Shown here piece after piece: positions 1 through 9,000 of a stretch of DNA of 64,000 nt. Origin of the DNA: Pseudomonas nitroreducens (GTDB lineage: Bacteria > Pseudomonadota > Gammaproteobacteria > Pseudomonadales > Pseudomonadaceae); contig NZ_JACHLI010000009.1 of the NCBI RefSeq assembly GCF_014204515.1, positions 124,001 through 188,000 of the forward strand. The letters are read 5' to 3'. Positions within the stretch are counted from its first letter, which is position 1. Each line of letters starts with the position of its first letter. The notes below the pieces were generated by a model that was not told the origin of the DNA, ran no database searches, and saw nothing but the letters and a program-made list of their open reading frames with translations. The position numbers and the translations under genes are program-made.

Positions 1-673
1 ACAGGGTGCGGGTGCCGAAGGCGAACAGGTAGATGATCAGCGGCCAGACCACGAACATCCACAGCTGACGGCTGATGAAGGTGCCGCCCAGGTGCACGTG
101 CAGGTCGTGGGCGACGTTGCGGTGCTCCACCTCTTCGGCGCCGTGCCAGCGGAACAGGTCGAGCAGCACCGGGTCGGCCTGGGCGCGGTCCAGCGCGTCA
201 GCCTCCAGGATCCACTTGCCCAGCACGCAGGTGAAGTGTTCCACCGCCGCGACGATGGCGCAGCGCTGGCCGATCCACCAGCGCTTGAGCCAGGCGGTGC
301 GGTTGAACAGCGTGAGCCCCAGTGGTGTATCGCTGAGCAACTGTTCGAACAGGTAGTCCATGACCTTCAGGTAGCGCGTCGAGTCGATGCCGTGGTGGCT
401 CAGGTAGCGTTCCAGCGCGCCGTTGTGGGCGCGGGCGTGCATCGCCTCCTGGCGGATGAAACCCTGCACGTCGTCGCGCAGGCGGCCTTCCTTCACGAAG
501 GGCAGGGCCTTGTTGTACAGGCGGCAGAACCACAGCTCTCCGGCCGGCAGCATCATGTGGATGACGTTGACCACGTGCGAAGCCTCGGGCTCGCCGGGAA
601 TCCAGTGCAGCGGCGAGTCGCTGTAGTCGAACTGCACCTTGCGCTGTACCAGCTTGTGATGATGATCGTTCAT
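1..673 (-). CDS. Ferritin-like 'metal-dependent hydrolase' (PF10118-like), 3' end outside window
   Basis: The reading frame starts at the ATG read from 673 (MNDHHHKLVQRKVQFDYSDS) and stays open to the window edge, so about 224 residues are visible and the C-terminus is missing. The sequence resembles the PF10118 family, which is annotated as predicted metal-dependent hydrolases of unknown substrate. Two histidine/glutamate clusters are visible, QEAMHARAHN and AEEVEHRNVAHD. Such ExxH pairs are typical of helical di-iron proteins, so an oxidase or oxygenase role is as plausible as a hydrolase role (inference). It begins 8 bp after the stop of the alpha/beta-hydrolase/SDR fusion and is the third gene of that operon. 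The substrate cannot be read from the sequence. Confidence 0.75.
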   Translation of the reverse strand, partial: MNDHHHKLVQRKVQFDYSDSPLHWIPGEPEASHVVNVIHMMLPAGELWFCRLYNKALPFVKEGRLRDDVQGFIRQEAMHARAHNGALERYLSHHGIDSTRYLKVMDYLFEQLLSDTPLGLTLFNRTAWLKRWWIGQRCAIVAAVEHFTCVLGKWILEADALDRAQADPVLLDLFRWHGAEEVEHRNVAHDLHVHLGGTFISRQLWMFVVWPLIIYLFAFGTRTL

Positions 674-681
674 GGTCGGTC

Positions 682-2454
682 TCAGGCGGTCAGGTTGAGG
701 CGGGCGAACAGGCGCGACAGCCAGGGCATGAAGCGCCATTGCAGGGCGCCCAGGTGCACTTCGCTGCCGACCTTGACCACCGGCTGGTTGCGTTCCACGG
801 CGCGGGTGATGCGTTCGCCGACGGTGTCCGGGCTGAGCCGGCGCCGACGGTAGAAGCGCTGCACCCTGGCGCGGTGTTTCGTCTGTTGTTCGTCGTCCAG
901 GCCGGCGAAGCGCGTGGCCTGGACGATGCCGGTGTCGACGAAGCCGGGGCACGCCGCGCTGACGCCGATGCCATTGCCCGCCAGCTCGGCGCGCAGGCAT
1001 TCGCTGAGCATCAGCACCGCCGCCTTGCTGGTGGCGTAGGCCGGGTAGTTGCGCGACGGCGCGAAAGCCACGCCGGAAGCGACGTTGACCAGGTGCCCGC
1101 GTTTGCCGCTGTCGACCATCTGTTTGCCGAACAGCCGACAGCCGTCGATCACGCTCCACAGGTTGATGCGCAGCAGGCGCTCCCATTCCTGCGGGGTGGT
1201 CTTGAGCATCGGCCCGGCCATGCCGATGCCGGCATTGCTGACCACGATGTCGGGTACGCCGAGGCTGCTCTTCACCCACTGGGCGAAGCGTTCCATGGCC
1301 GCGCTGTCACCCACGTCCACGCAGTAGCTGTGGGCGCTGGCACCCACCGCGCGGGCCAGTTCGGCGCTGCGTTCGGCGGCGGCCGGGTCGATGTCCGCGG
1401 CCAGCACGCTGGCGCCGCGTTCGGCGAAGCTGAGCAGGGTCGAACGGCCGATGCCGCCGCCGGCTCCGGTGACCACCACCAGTTTGCCGGCGAAGGGGCC
1501 GGCGCCGGGTTTCAGCGCGGCGCGCTGCAGTTCCGGGGTGGCTTCGCCGCCTTCGATGTGGCTGACGAACTCGTCTATCCAGCGGCCCAGTTGCGCGGGA
1601 TCAGCCAGCAACTGCCAGTGCCCGGCGGTGACGTCGCGGCGCCACAGGCGCGGCGCCCACAGAGAGAGTTGCTGGAACAATTGTTGGCCGACGTAGCGGT
1701 CGCGGGTCGGCACGATGAGTTGCACCGGCACCTCGGTGTGGCGCTTGCGCGGCTTGAAGATCGAGGTGATGAAGTTGGCGCGGTAGAGCTTCACGCCGTG
1801 TTCGCCGTCGCTGGCCTGGTGCGGGTTGCGCGACGGATTGCGGATGCCCTCGACCTTGCGCAGGTACTGCGGCCAGGCCCTGGCCGCGCCGAAGCGCCAG
1901 GACAGCGACGGCAGCAGCGGCAGGTGGAAGTAGTAGATGTACCAGGAGCTCACCAGCTGGCTGGCCATCTGCAGCAGCGCGCGCGGCGTCTTGCGGCGCA
2001 GGCGGTCACGCATCCAGAAGCCGACGTGGTCCAGGCACGGGCCGGAGACGCTGGTGTAGGAGGCGATGCGCGCGCGCAGTTGCGGATCGGTGACGCTTTC
2101 CCAGGTCTGGATCGAGCCCCAGTCGTGGGCCACCAGATGCACCGCGCGCTGCGGGCTGACGGCATCGAGCACGGCCTTCAGATCCTGGCTGAGCAGCTCC
2201 AGGCGGTAGTCGCGGGTCTTGCGCGGCTTGTCCGATTCGCCGGCGCCGCGCACGTCGTAGGCCACCAGTTGATAACGTCCGGACAGCTGGCGGATCAGCG
2301 GCAGCCAGACTTCATGGTTGTCCGGATAGCCGTGGACGAACAGCACCATCGGCAGGTGCGATTCACCCCAACGCCAGACGGCCAGGCGCACGTTGCCCGA
2401 TTGCACGTCGAGGCGTTCCGGCGTCGGCAGGCTCTTCTCCAGCATCGCGTTCAT
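682..2454 (-). CDS. Alpha/beta-hydrolase / short-chain dehydrogenase fusion (EphD-like)
   Basis: A 590-residue two-domain enzyme. Residues about 15-310 are an alpha/beta hydrolase with the HGYPDN oxyanion region and the nucleophile elbow VAHDWGS, where the aspartate is typical of epoxide hydrolases and haloalkane dehalogenases. A distal GHW histidine is also present. Residues about 330-590 are a classical SDR with TGAGGGIG cofactor motif, NAG, and YATSK catalytic pair. The same domain order is known in mycobacterial EphD. I chose the ATG at 2454 because it overlaps the stop of the upstream M24 gene by 4 bp (ATGA), indicating translational coupling. The frame stays open further upstream, but that part only mirrors the neighbouring gene. 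Likely role: hydrolysis or oxidation of a lipophilic substrate (inference). Confidence 0.88.
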   Translation of the reverse strand: MNAMLEKSLPTPERLDVQSGNVRLAVWRWGESHLPMVLFVHGYPDNHEVWLPLIRQLSGRYQLVAYDVRGAGESDKPRKTRDYRLELLSQDLKAVLDAVSPQRAVHLVAHDWGSIQTWESVTDPQLRARIASYTSVSGPCLDHVGFWMRDRLRRKTPRALLQMASQLVSSWYIYYFHLPLLPSLSWRFGAARAWPQYLRKVEGIRNPSRNPHQASDGEHGVKLYRANFITSIFKPRKRHTEVPVQLIVPTRDRYVGQQLFQQLSLWAPRLWRRDVTAGHWQLLADPAQLGRWIDEFVSHIEGGEATPELQRAALKPGAGPFAGKLVVVTGAGGGIGRSTLLSFAERGASVLAADIDPAAAERSAELARAVGASAHSYCVDVGDSAAMERFAQWVKSSLGVPDIVVSNAGIGMAGPMLKTTPQEWERLLRINLWSVIDGCRLFGKQMVDSGKRGHLVNVASGVAFAPSRNYPAYATSKAAVLMLSECLRAELAGNGIGVSAACPGFVDTGIVQATRFAGLDDEQQTKHRARVQRFYRRRRLSPDTVGERITRAVERNQPVVKVGSEVHLGALQWRFMPWLSRLFARLNLTA

Positions 2455-3335
2455 GCCACCTCCCGCCGCGCCGGGGCGCTGATCAGGCCACGGGAAATCC
2501 AGCGGCGCACGTGGGGCAGGTCGTCGTCCAGCCAGTAGGCATCGTCCTCGGTGACCACCAGCAGCTCCTCGAACTTGGCGCCCACGCCGCGTAGGCCCAG
2601 GTGCGGTTCGACCGCCCAGAGGCCGGGAGTCGGCGCGTGCTGCGAGCGCTCGTTGCTCGACCACAGCGGCGACCAGCCTTCGCGCTTGCCGGTGATCAGG
2701 GCGTTCTTCATCAGCGTGGCGATGTTGCGCACGCCGAAGCGCGCCAGTGAGGGGCCGCTGTCCCGCGCGCCGAGTTTTTCCACGCGATGCGCCAGCACTT
2801 CGAAGGGGTAGGCCTTGTGCCGCGGCAGGGTGCCCTGGCGCTGGCAGAGGCGGTCCACCGACTGGCTGACCTGGGCCAGCGGCAGGCGCTGGCGCACCTG
2901 TTCGACGATCAGGTTGCGGTGCGCCAGCAGGTCGTCCATCAGCCGTTCCACCAGCAGGTTGTGGCCCAGCGCGCCGGAGTAGCCGACGTCGGCGGTGTAG
3001 GCGCCCAGGGTCGGCGCGCAGTCGAGGATGAAGGGCATGCCTTCCTCCAGGCGCTGCTTGCCGGGGTAGAAGGCCAGGTTGAAGCCGCCCAGGTGGCGCA
3101 GGCCGTCGAAGCCATTGAACGAGGTGCGCGGACCGAACCAGGCGAAGGGTTGGTGGAACCAGTCGCGCACGCCGTGATCGAGCAGCCAGGTCTTCATCAG
3201 GGCGGCGGTCTCGCGCTCGCTGATGCCCGGGCGCAGTTCGCCGGCAATGGTTTCGCAGCAGCGGTAGGCCAGTTGCTGTGTCGCGCGGAACTGCCGCAGG
3301 TCTTCGGGGGTGGGCACCCAGGCGCCTTGGGACAT
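2451..3335 (-). CDS. M24 (methionine aminopeptidase/prolidase-fold) family protein
   Basis: A 294-residue pita-bread fold protein (MSQGAWVPTPEDLRQFRATQ). Metal-ligand-like segments occur in order: LDCAPTLGAYTADVGYS, then AVEPHLGLRG, then AKFEELLVV. It lacks the N-terminal domain of prolidases and is closer to Xaa-Pro aminopeptidase-like proteins of unknown substrate. The ATG at 3335 has a good ribosome binding site (GGAGA). An upstream Met in the same frame would run through the 17-bp inverted repeat and is rejected. First gene of a three-gene operon, coupled by a 4-bp overlap to the hydrolase/SDR fusion, and divergent from a MerR-type regulator. Confidence 0.82.
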   Translation of the reverse strand: MSQGAWVPTPEDLRQFRATQQLAYRCCETIAGELRPGISERETAALMKTWLLDHGVRDWFHQPFAWFGPRTSFNGFDGLRHLGGFNLAFYPGKQRLEEGMPFILDCAPTLGAYTADVGYSGALGHNLLVERLMDDLLAHRNLIVEQVRQRLPLAQVSQSVDRLCQRQGTLPRHKAYPFEVLAHRVEKLGARDSGPSLARFGVRNIATLMKNALITGKREGWSPLWSSNERSQHAPTPGLWAVEPHLGLRGVGAKFEELLVVTEDDAYWLDDDLPHVRRWISRGLISAPARREVA

Positions 3336-3366
3336 GACTTTCTCCAGGCTGATTGTTGTTATCGTT

Positions 3367-3404
3367 GCATCGATCGTGACATCGGTTGATGTCACGATCG
3401 ATGC
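3367..3404. promoter_or_regulatory. Perfect 17-bp inverted repeat, candidate operator
   Basis: Left arm GCATCGATCGTGACATC (3367-3383), spacer GGTT, right arm GATGTCACGATCGATGC (3388-3404), with no mismatch. It lies 32 bp upstream of the M24 gene start and between that operon and the divergent MerR-type gene. No T-run follows on either strand, so an operator is more likely than a terminator. Binding by the adjacent regulator is inference. Confidence 0.7.
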
Positions 3405-3620
3405 TGACCCATCAGCAAGCGTTGCGCCATGCCGTGCGTGCCGGGCCTGGAGTGTTACCGGCGCCCGGAGCCTCTGGCGGCGCGGGTTGTGGGAGGGGAT
3501 GGGAAATTCGCGGGGCGCAGTTCCCGTCTTTGGTTGGGCTTGGCGGCTGTGTTGTGGATCACCCTGGAGCGGTTGCTTTGGATTGTTCTGAAGGCGCAAC
3601 GGTGATTATCATCCGCCCCC

Positions 3621-4439
3621 ATGAGCACACCCCTGAACCTCCTGCAGCGCCTGCTGCAACGCCCGGACGACGCGCCCTCCACGGCGGAGGAAGAGCGCGA
3701 GTACACGGTGGATGAGCTGGCCCGCGAGGGTGGCACCACGGTGCGCAACCTGCGCGCCTATCAGGATCGCGGCCTGCTGCCGCCGCCCGAGCGCCGTGGC
3801 CGCGCCGGGGTGTATTTCGCCAGCCATCTGCGTCGTCTGCGGCTGATCAATCGCCTGCTGGAGCGCGGCTACAACATCGCCAACATCAAGGAGCTGCTGG
3901 AGAGCTGGGAGAGCGGCCACGACCTGGACCACGTGCTCGGCCTCGACGAAGCCATCGTCGGCCCGTGGAACCTGGAGTCTCCCGGCAACATCGAGTTCAG
4001 TGACCTGCAGGCGCTGTTCGGCGATGAGCTCAATGACGCGGTGATCGACCAGGCGCTGGCGCAGGGCCTGCTGGCCTTCGACGGCGAGCGCATCAGCATT
4101 CCCAGTCCGCGCCTGTTCAATGCTGGCGTCGAGCTGTACTGCGCCGGTATCCCGCTGGCATCGCTGCTGGATCACCTGGCGGTGCTGCGCAGCGACACCG
4201 AACACCTCGCCGCTGGCATCGTGCGCCTGGTGGTGACCCATCTGGTGGACAAGCCCGGTGCCGACCTGCTGCCTGGCGCGGCGGACCTCGAGCGCCTCGC
4301 CGAAGTCTTCCAGCGCCTGCGCCCGGTGGCCGAGCAGGTGGTGCTGGTGGAACTGGCGCGCGGTCTGAAGCGTTCGGCCAACGAGATGCTCGGCGAGCGC
4401 GTCGGGGAAATCCTCCGGCGCCTGGAGACCCCGGAATAG
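3621..4439 (+). CDS. MerR-family transcriptional regulator
   Basis: 272 residues. Residues about 25-100 form a MerR winged helix-turn-helix (YTVDELAREGGTTVRNLRAYQDRGLLPPPERRGRAG, then the RLRLINRLLERGYNIANIKELLE helix). The remaining ~170 residues are an unassigned effector domain without obvious cysteine metal ligands, so a metal sensor is unlikely. It is divergent from the M24/hydrolase-SDR operon and probably controls it and itself through the inverted repeat at 3367-3404 (inference). No clear Shine-Dalgarno precedes the ATG. The stop lies 4 bp from the stop of the convergent LysR gene. Confidence 0.85.
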   Translation: MSTPLNLLQRLLQRPDDAPSTAEEEREYTVDELAREGGTTVRNLRAYQDRGLLPPPERRGRAGVYFASHLRRLRLINRLLERGYNIANIKELLESWESGHDLDHVLGLDEAIVGPWNLESPGNIEFSDLQALFGDELNDAVIDQALAQGLLAFDGERISIPSPRLFNAGVELYCAGIPLASLLDHLAVLRSDTEHLAAGIVRLVVTHLVDKPGADLLPGAADLERLAEVFQRLRPVAEQVVLVELARGLKRSANEMLGERVGEILRRLETPE

Positions 4440-4443
4440 GGGA

Positions 4444-5352
4444 TCAGCTGGCTGCCTGAGCCAGCTTGCCGCGCAGCCAGCGTCGCGCCGGATCGTCCTC
4501 GCTGCTCTCCGACCAGATCTGCACGAAGTCGAAGGGTGCCAGTTTCAGCGGCGGCTCGAAGCTGGCCAGACCCTGGGCGTCGAGATCGTCCGGCAGCATG
4601 CGCGCGGCAATGGTCAGCACCAGATCGGTGCCCGCCAGCAGGCTTGGCGCCACGCTGAAATGCGGCACGGTGGCGGCCACCTGGCGGCGCCGGCCGAGTT
4701 TCTCCAGGTGGCTGTCGATTTCTTCCGCGGGGCTCTGCTGCAGGGCCACGCGCAGGTGCGGAGCGGCGAGGTAGTCGTCCAGGTCCAGGCGCTTTCTGTC
4801 GCCGAGGGTTTCGCGGGAACACAGGCAGGCGAAGCGTTCCTCGAACAGCCGCTGCACGCGCAGCCCCTCGGGCAGCATCGGGAAGACGCCCACGGCGCCA
4901 TCCAGCTCGCCGCTCGCTACCTGTTCGGCCATGCCCACCCGCGAAGCCTGGCGCACGTCCAGGTGAATGCCCGGCGCCTCGCGACGCAGGATCGGCAGCA
5001 GCGCCGGCAGCACCACCCAGCTGCCGTAGTCGGACATGCCCAGGCGCAGCTCCAGCTCGGCGCTGGCCGGATCGAAGTCATCGCCCAGCACCAGCCGGCG
5101 TACGCCGCCGAGGATTTCGCGCAGCGGACCGGCCAGTTCGAAGGCGCGGCGGGTTAGCTGCATCTGGTTGCCGGCACGGATCAGCAGCGGGTCGTCGAGC
5201 AGGTCGCGCAGGCGGTTGAGCGCATGGCTCACTGCTGGTTGGGTCATGGCCAGCCGCTCGGCGGCGCGGGAGACGTGGCGCTCGTCCAGTAGTGCATCGA
5301 GGATCACCAGCAGATTGAGGTCGATGCGGCGAAGGTCATGAACTGGATGCAT
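4444..5352 (-). CDS. LysR-family transcriptional regulator
   Basis: 302 residues. Residues about 8-68 are the LysR helix-turn-helix (IDLNLLVILDALLDERHVSRAAERLAMTQPAVSHAL), followed by a periplasmic-binding-protein-like effector domain starting near residue 95 (LELRLGMSDYGSWVVLPALLP). It faces away from the YdcZ-type transporter gene, with 83 bp between the two starts. That is the usual LysR arrangement with its target, so it is probably the local regulator (inference). The effector is unknown. Confidence 0.9.
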   Translation of the reverse strand: MHPVHDLRRIDLNLLVILDALLDERHVSRAAERLAMTQPAVSHALNRLRDLLDDPLLIRAGNQMQLTRRAFELAGPLREILGGVRRLVLGDDFDPASAELELRLGMSDYGSWVVLPALLPILRREAPGIHLDVRQASRVGMAEQVASGELDGAVGVFPMLPEGLRVQRLFEERFACLCSRETLGDRKRLDLDDYLAAPHLRVALQQSPAEEIDSHLEKLGRRRQVAATVPHFSVAPSLLAGTDLVLTIAARMLPDDLDAQGLASFEPPLKLAPFDFVQIWSESSEDDPARRWLRGKLAQAAS

Positions 5353-5435
5353 TCAGGGTGTACCGATCTTTCATTTCCATGAGTGGGGTGGATAGCAGAA
5401 GCTGAGGCCTATCGACAAGCCATGGAGACTTTTCA

Positions 5436-5894
5436 ATGTCGAAACTGCTTCTGCTGTTGCCCGCCATTGGCGTGGGTGCGCTGGTTGCTTTGCAGGCCGG
5501 CAGCAACTCCTTGCTCGGCCGCCAGCTGGGCCATCCGCTGAGTGCCAGCCTGACGTCCCTGGGGGTGAGCCTGGCGGCGGTGATCATCGCGCTGCTGGCC
5601 TTTCGCGTGCCGCTTCCCGCCGCGGCCGGCATCGCCACCACGCCCTGGTGGGGCTGGCTCGGCGGGTTGTTCGGCGCGGCCTACCTGACGGTGGCGGTGA
5701 TGCTGGCGCCGCAGCTGGGCGCGGCGACCTTCCTGGCCTGCGTGGTGGCGGGGCAGATGCTGATGTCGGCGCTTTGCGACCAGTTCGGTTGGGCTGGTTT
5801 TCCGGTGCGGAGATTGTCTGTGGAGGGGCTGTTGGCGGTCGGGTTGATCATTGCCGGGGTGGTGTTGCTGCAGTGGCGGGGGAGGGTGGTTTGA
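5436..5894 (+). CDS. YdcZ (DUF606) family DMT-superfamily membrane transporter
   Basis: 152 residues with about five hydrophobic helices, beginning MSKLLLLLPAIGVGALVALQAGSN. Glycine-rich helices and the conserved QAGSNSLLGR region fit the DUF606/YdcZ half-size drug/metabolite transporter family. The ATG at 5436 follows a GGAG ribosome binding site in TGGAGACTTTTCA. It is divergent from a LysR regulator. The substrate is unknown; small-molecule efflux is the family expectation. Confidence 0.82.
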   Translation: MSKLLLLLPAIGVGALVALQAGSNSLLGRQLGHPLSASLTSLGVSLAAVIIALLAFRVPLPAAAGIATTPWWGWLGGLFGAAYLTVAVMLAPQLGAATFLACVVAGQMLMSALCDQFGWAGFPVRRLSVEGLLAVGLIIAGVVLLQWRGRVV

Positions 5895-5920
5895 GGTGGG
5901 CGCGGAGCAGGTCTGGGAGA

Positions 5921-5980
5921 CCCTCTCCCCAGCCCTCTCCCTTCGGAGCGGGGCGCGCAGCCAGGGTTAGGGAGAGGGTG
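5921..5980. repeat. CCCTCTCCC-type imperfect inverted repeat
   Basis: CCCTCTCCCCAGCCCTCTCCC (5921-5941) is followed by the complementary GGGTTAGGGAGAGGGTG (5964-5980). It sits between the convergent YdcZ and sensor-kinase genes. The same element occurs at 10336, 31850 and 52673. It is a dispersed intergenic repeat and may act as a weak bidirectional terminator. Confidence 0.7.
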
Positions 5981-6001
5981 CCGAGCCACCACTGAGGACC
6001 A

Positions 6002-9000
6002 TCACCGCAAACTCAAATGCCGACTCAACAACGCCCGCAACGCCGCCGGCTTCACCGGCTTGGGCAGGAACTCCAGCCCCGCCGCGTGGATCTGTGCCAC
6101 CAGTTCGGGGCGGGCGTCCGCGCTGATCACCACGCCGGGTACCGGTTCGCCCAGGCGGGTGCGCAGCCAGGCCATCAGGTCGGTGCCCAGTTCGCCGTCG
6201 TCCAGGTGGTAGTCGATCAATGCCAGCTGCGGCCGCGCATCGCCTTCCAGCAGCGCCTGGCATTCCTCGCGGCTGCGGGCGGTGAGCACGCGGCAGCCCC
6301 AGCGGGTCAGCAGGCTGTTCATGCCGGTGAGGATGCTGTCCTCGTTGTCGACGCAGAGCACCTGGGCGCCATTGAGCTGTTCCGGAGTTTCCACCTTGTG
6401 CCCGTTCAGCGGCGCCGGGGCCGGCTGGCGCGCCAGCGGCACGCTGACGCTGAACACGCTGCCCTTGCCCGGCCAGGAGCGGACTTCCAGGCGATGGCCG
6501 AGCACCTTGCACAGCCGATCGGCGATCGCCAGGCCCAGGCCCAGGCCCTTTTCCGCGCGGGTCTGGTGGCTGTCCAGGCGTTTGAATTCCTCGAAGATCA
6601 CCTGCAGCTTGTCCGGCGGGATGCCTGGGCCGTGGTCCCAGACTTCCAGGCGCAGGTGTCCGGCCTCGCGGCGCACGCCCAGCAGCACGTGGCCCTTGGC
6701 GTAGCGGAAGGCGTTGGTGAGGAAGTTCTGCAGCACGCGGCGCAGCAGCTTGATGTCGCTTTCCACGCGCAGCTTGCTGCCGCGCACATGGAAGTCGATG
6801 CCGTGCTCCTGGGCCAGCACGCGGAACTCCACGCCGAGGGTGTCGTACAGGTTGCTCAGCGGGAAGGCCGCCACATCGGCGCTGACGCGGCCGCCCTCAA
6901 GGCGCGAGATGTCCAGCAGGTCGGTGATCAGGTCTTCGGCAGAGCGCAGAGACGAGTCCAGGTGGCGCACCAGTTCGGTGGCTTCCTCGGGCAGTTTTTC
7001 CTGGTGGGCGAGGGCGGCGGAGAACAGCCGTGCGGCGTTCAGCGGCTGCATCAGGTCGTGGCTGACGGCGGCGAGGAAGCGCGATTTCGACTGGTTCGCC
7101 GCCTCGGCCGTGCCCTTGGCTTCGGTGAGCGCCTGGTTGAGCTGGGACAGCTCGAAGGTGCGCTCCTGCACGCGCTGCTCCAGGCCTTCGTTGGCGTCCT
7201 TCAGGCCCTGCTCGGCGTCGCGGTAGTTGGTGATGTCGGTGAAGCTCATGACGAAGCCGCCGCCGGGCATCGGGTTGCCGATCAGCTCGATCACCCGGCC
7301 GTTGGGGAACAGCCGCTCGGAGGTGTGTGGCGTGCCCTGGCGCATCCAGTACAGGCGCTTGGCGACGTGCAGGTCGGGGTCGCCCGGCCCGCAGAGATTG
7401 CGCTCGGCGTTGTAGCGGATGATGTCGGCAATCGGCCGGCCGACGTAGATCAGGCCATCCGGATACTCGAACAGCTCGATGTAGCGATGGTTCCAGGCCA
7501 CCAGGCGCAGCGACTGGTCGACCACGCTGATGCCCTGGGTGATGTTCTCGATGGCGCCCTGCAGCAGCGCGCGGTTGAACTGCAGCACCTCGGAGGCTTC
7601 GTCGGCGATCTTCACCACGTCCTCCACCTGCATCTCGCGGCCTTCGATGGCGGCCTTCACCACAGCGCGAGCGGAGGAGGCGCCGAGCACGCCGGCGAGC
7701 AGGCGTTCGGTGTGGGCGATCCACTCGTCGTTGGCATTCTGGCTGGGGGTGAAGCCCTTGCCCTGGCGGTAGGCGAAGCGAATGAAGCTCTGCCGTGCGC
7801 GCTCCTCGCCGACGAAGCGGGCGGCAAGCATCAGCAGGTCTTCCAGCTGCACCGCAAGCATCGAGCGCGAGCTGAGCTTCTGCGAGATTTCCTGGCCGAT
7901 GAAGCGGCTGGCCTGCCAGTGCTCGGAGACGCGGGTGCGGGAGAACACCGAGACCAGCCCGAACAGCGCGAAGTTGCCGATCAGCGAGAGCAGCACGCCG
8001 AGGGTCAGCGGCTCGATGGACAGGCCGAACGGACGGCCGGCGAGCCAGGCCAGCCCGGGGAAGGTTTCCAGTGGCCAACCCAGGCCCTTGGCGACCACCG
8101 GCAACACCAGGGTATAGGCCCAGAGGAAGGAACCGGCGGCGAGGCCGGCGAACACGCCGCGGCGGTTGGCCTGCTTCCAGTACAGCGCGCCGATCATCGC
8201 CGGGCCGAGCTGGGCGATGGCGGCGAAGGCGATCTGGCCGATGGTGGCGAGGCTCGCGGTGGAGCCCAGCAGGCGGTAGCTGACGTAGGCCAGCAGGAGG
8301 ATCAGCGCGATGCTCACCCGGCGCACGGTCAGCAGCCAGTGGCGGAACACCTCGAAGGGCTGCTCGGCCTCGCCTTTGCGGCGCAGCAGCCAGGGCAGCA
8401 GCATGTCGTTGGAAACCATGGTGGACAGCGCCACGCTGGCCACGATCACCATGCCGGTGGCCGCCGAAGCGCCACCGATGAAGGCCAGCAGGGCCAGCGC
8501 CGGATGCGCCTCGGCCAGCGGCAGGCTGATGACGAAGGAGTCGGGCATCACCCCGGACGGCAGGTGCATCTGCCCGGCGAGGGCGATGGGCACCACGAAC
8601 AGCGCGGCCAGCACCAGGTAGATCGGGAACACCCAGCGCGCGAGATTGAGGTCACGCGGCTCGATGTTCTCCACCACCAGCACGTGGAACTGCCGCGGCA
8701 GGCACATGATCGCGGTCATCGCCACGCCGGTCTGCAGCAGCATGGCCGGCCAGTGCACGGTCTCCTTCCAGTACTCGGTGAGTTGCGGGGCGACGCGGGC
8801 CTTGTCCACCAGATCGCCGAAGCCGTCATAGAGGCCGTAGGTGACGAAGATGCCCACGGCGAGGAAGGCCGTGAGCTTGACCAGCGACTCGAAGGCAATC
8901 GCCAGCACCATGCCGCGGTGGTGCTCGGTGACGTCCAGGTTGCGGGTGCCGAAGACGATGGTGAACAGGGCGAGGATCAGCGACACGATCAGCGCCGTGT

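Noticed and set aside
739..2538. A 599-codon plus-strand frame opposite the hydrolase/SDR fusion
   Set aside because: Mirror frame of a recognised gene on the minus strand, without ribosome binding site or protein-like motifs.
3336..3599. N-terminal extension of the M24 protein from an upstream in-frame Met
   Set aside because: The extension would translate the 17-bp inverted repeat and has no protein-like composition. The ATG at 3335 has a proper ribosome binding site.
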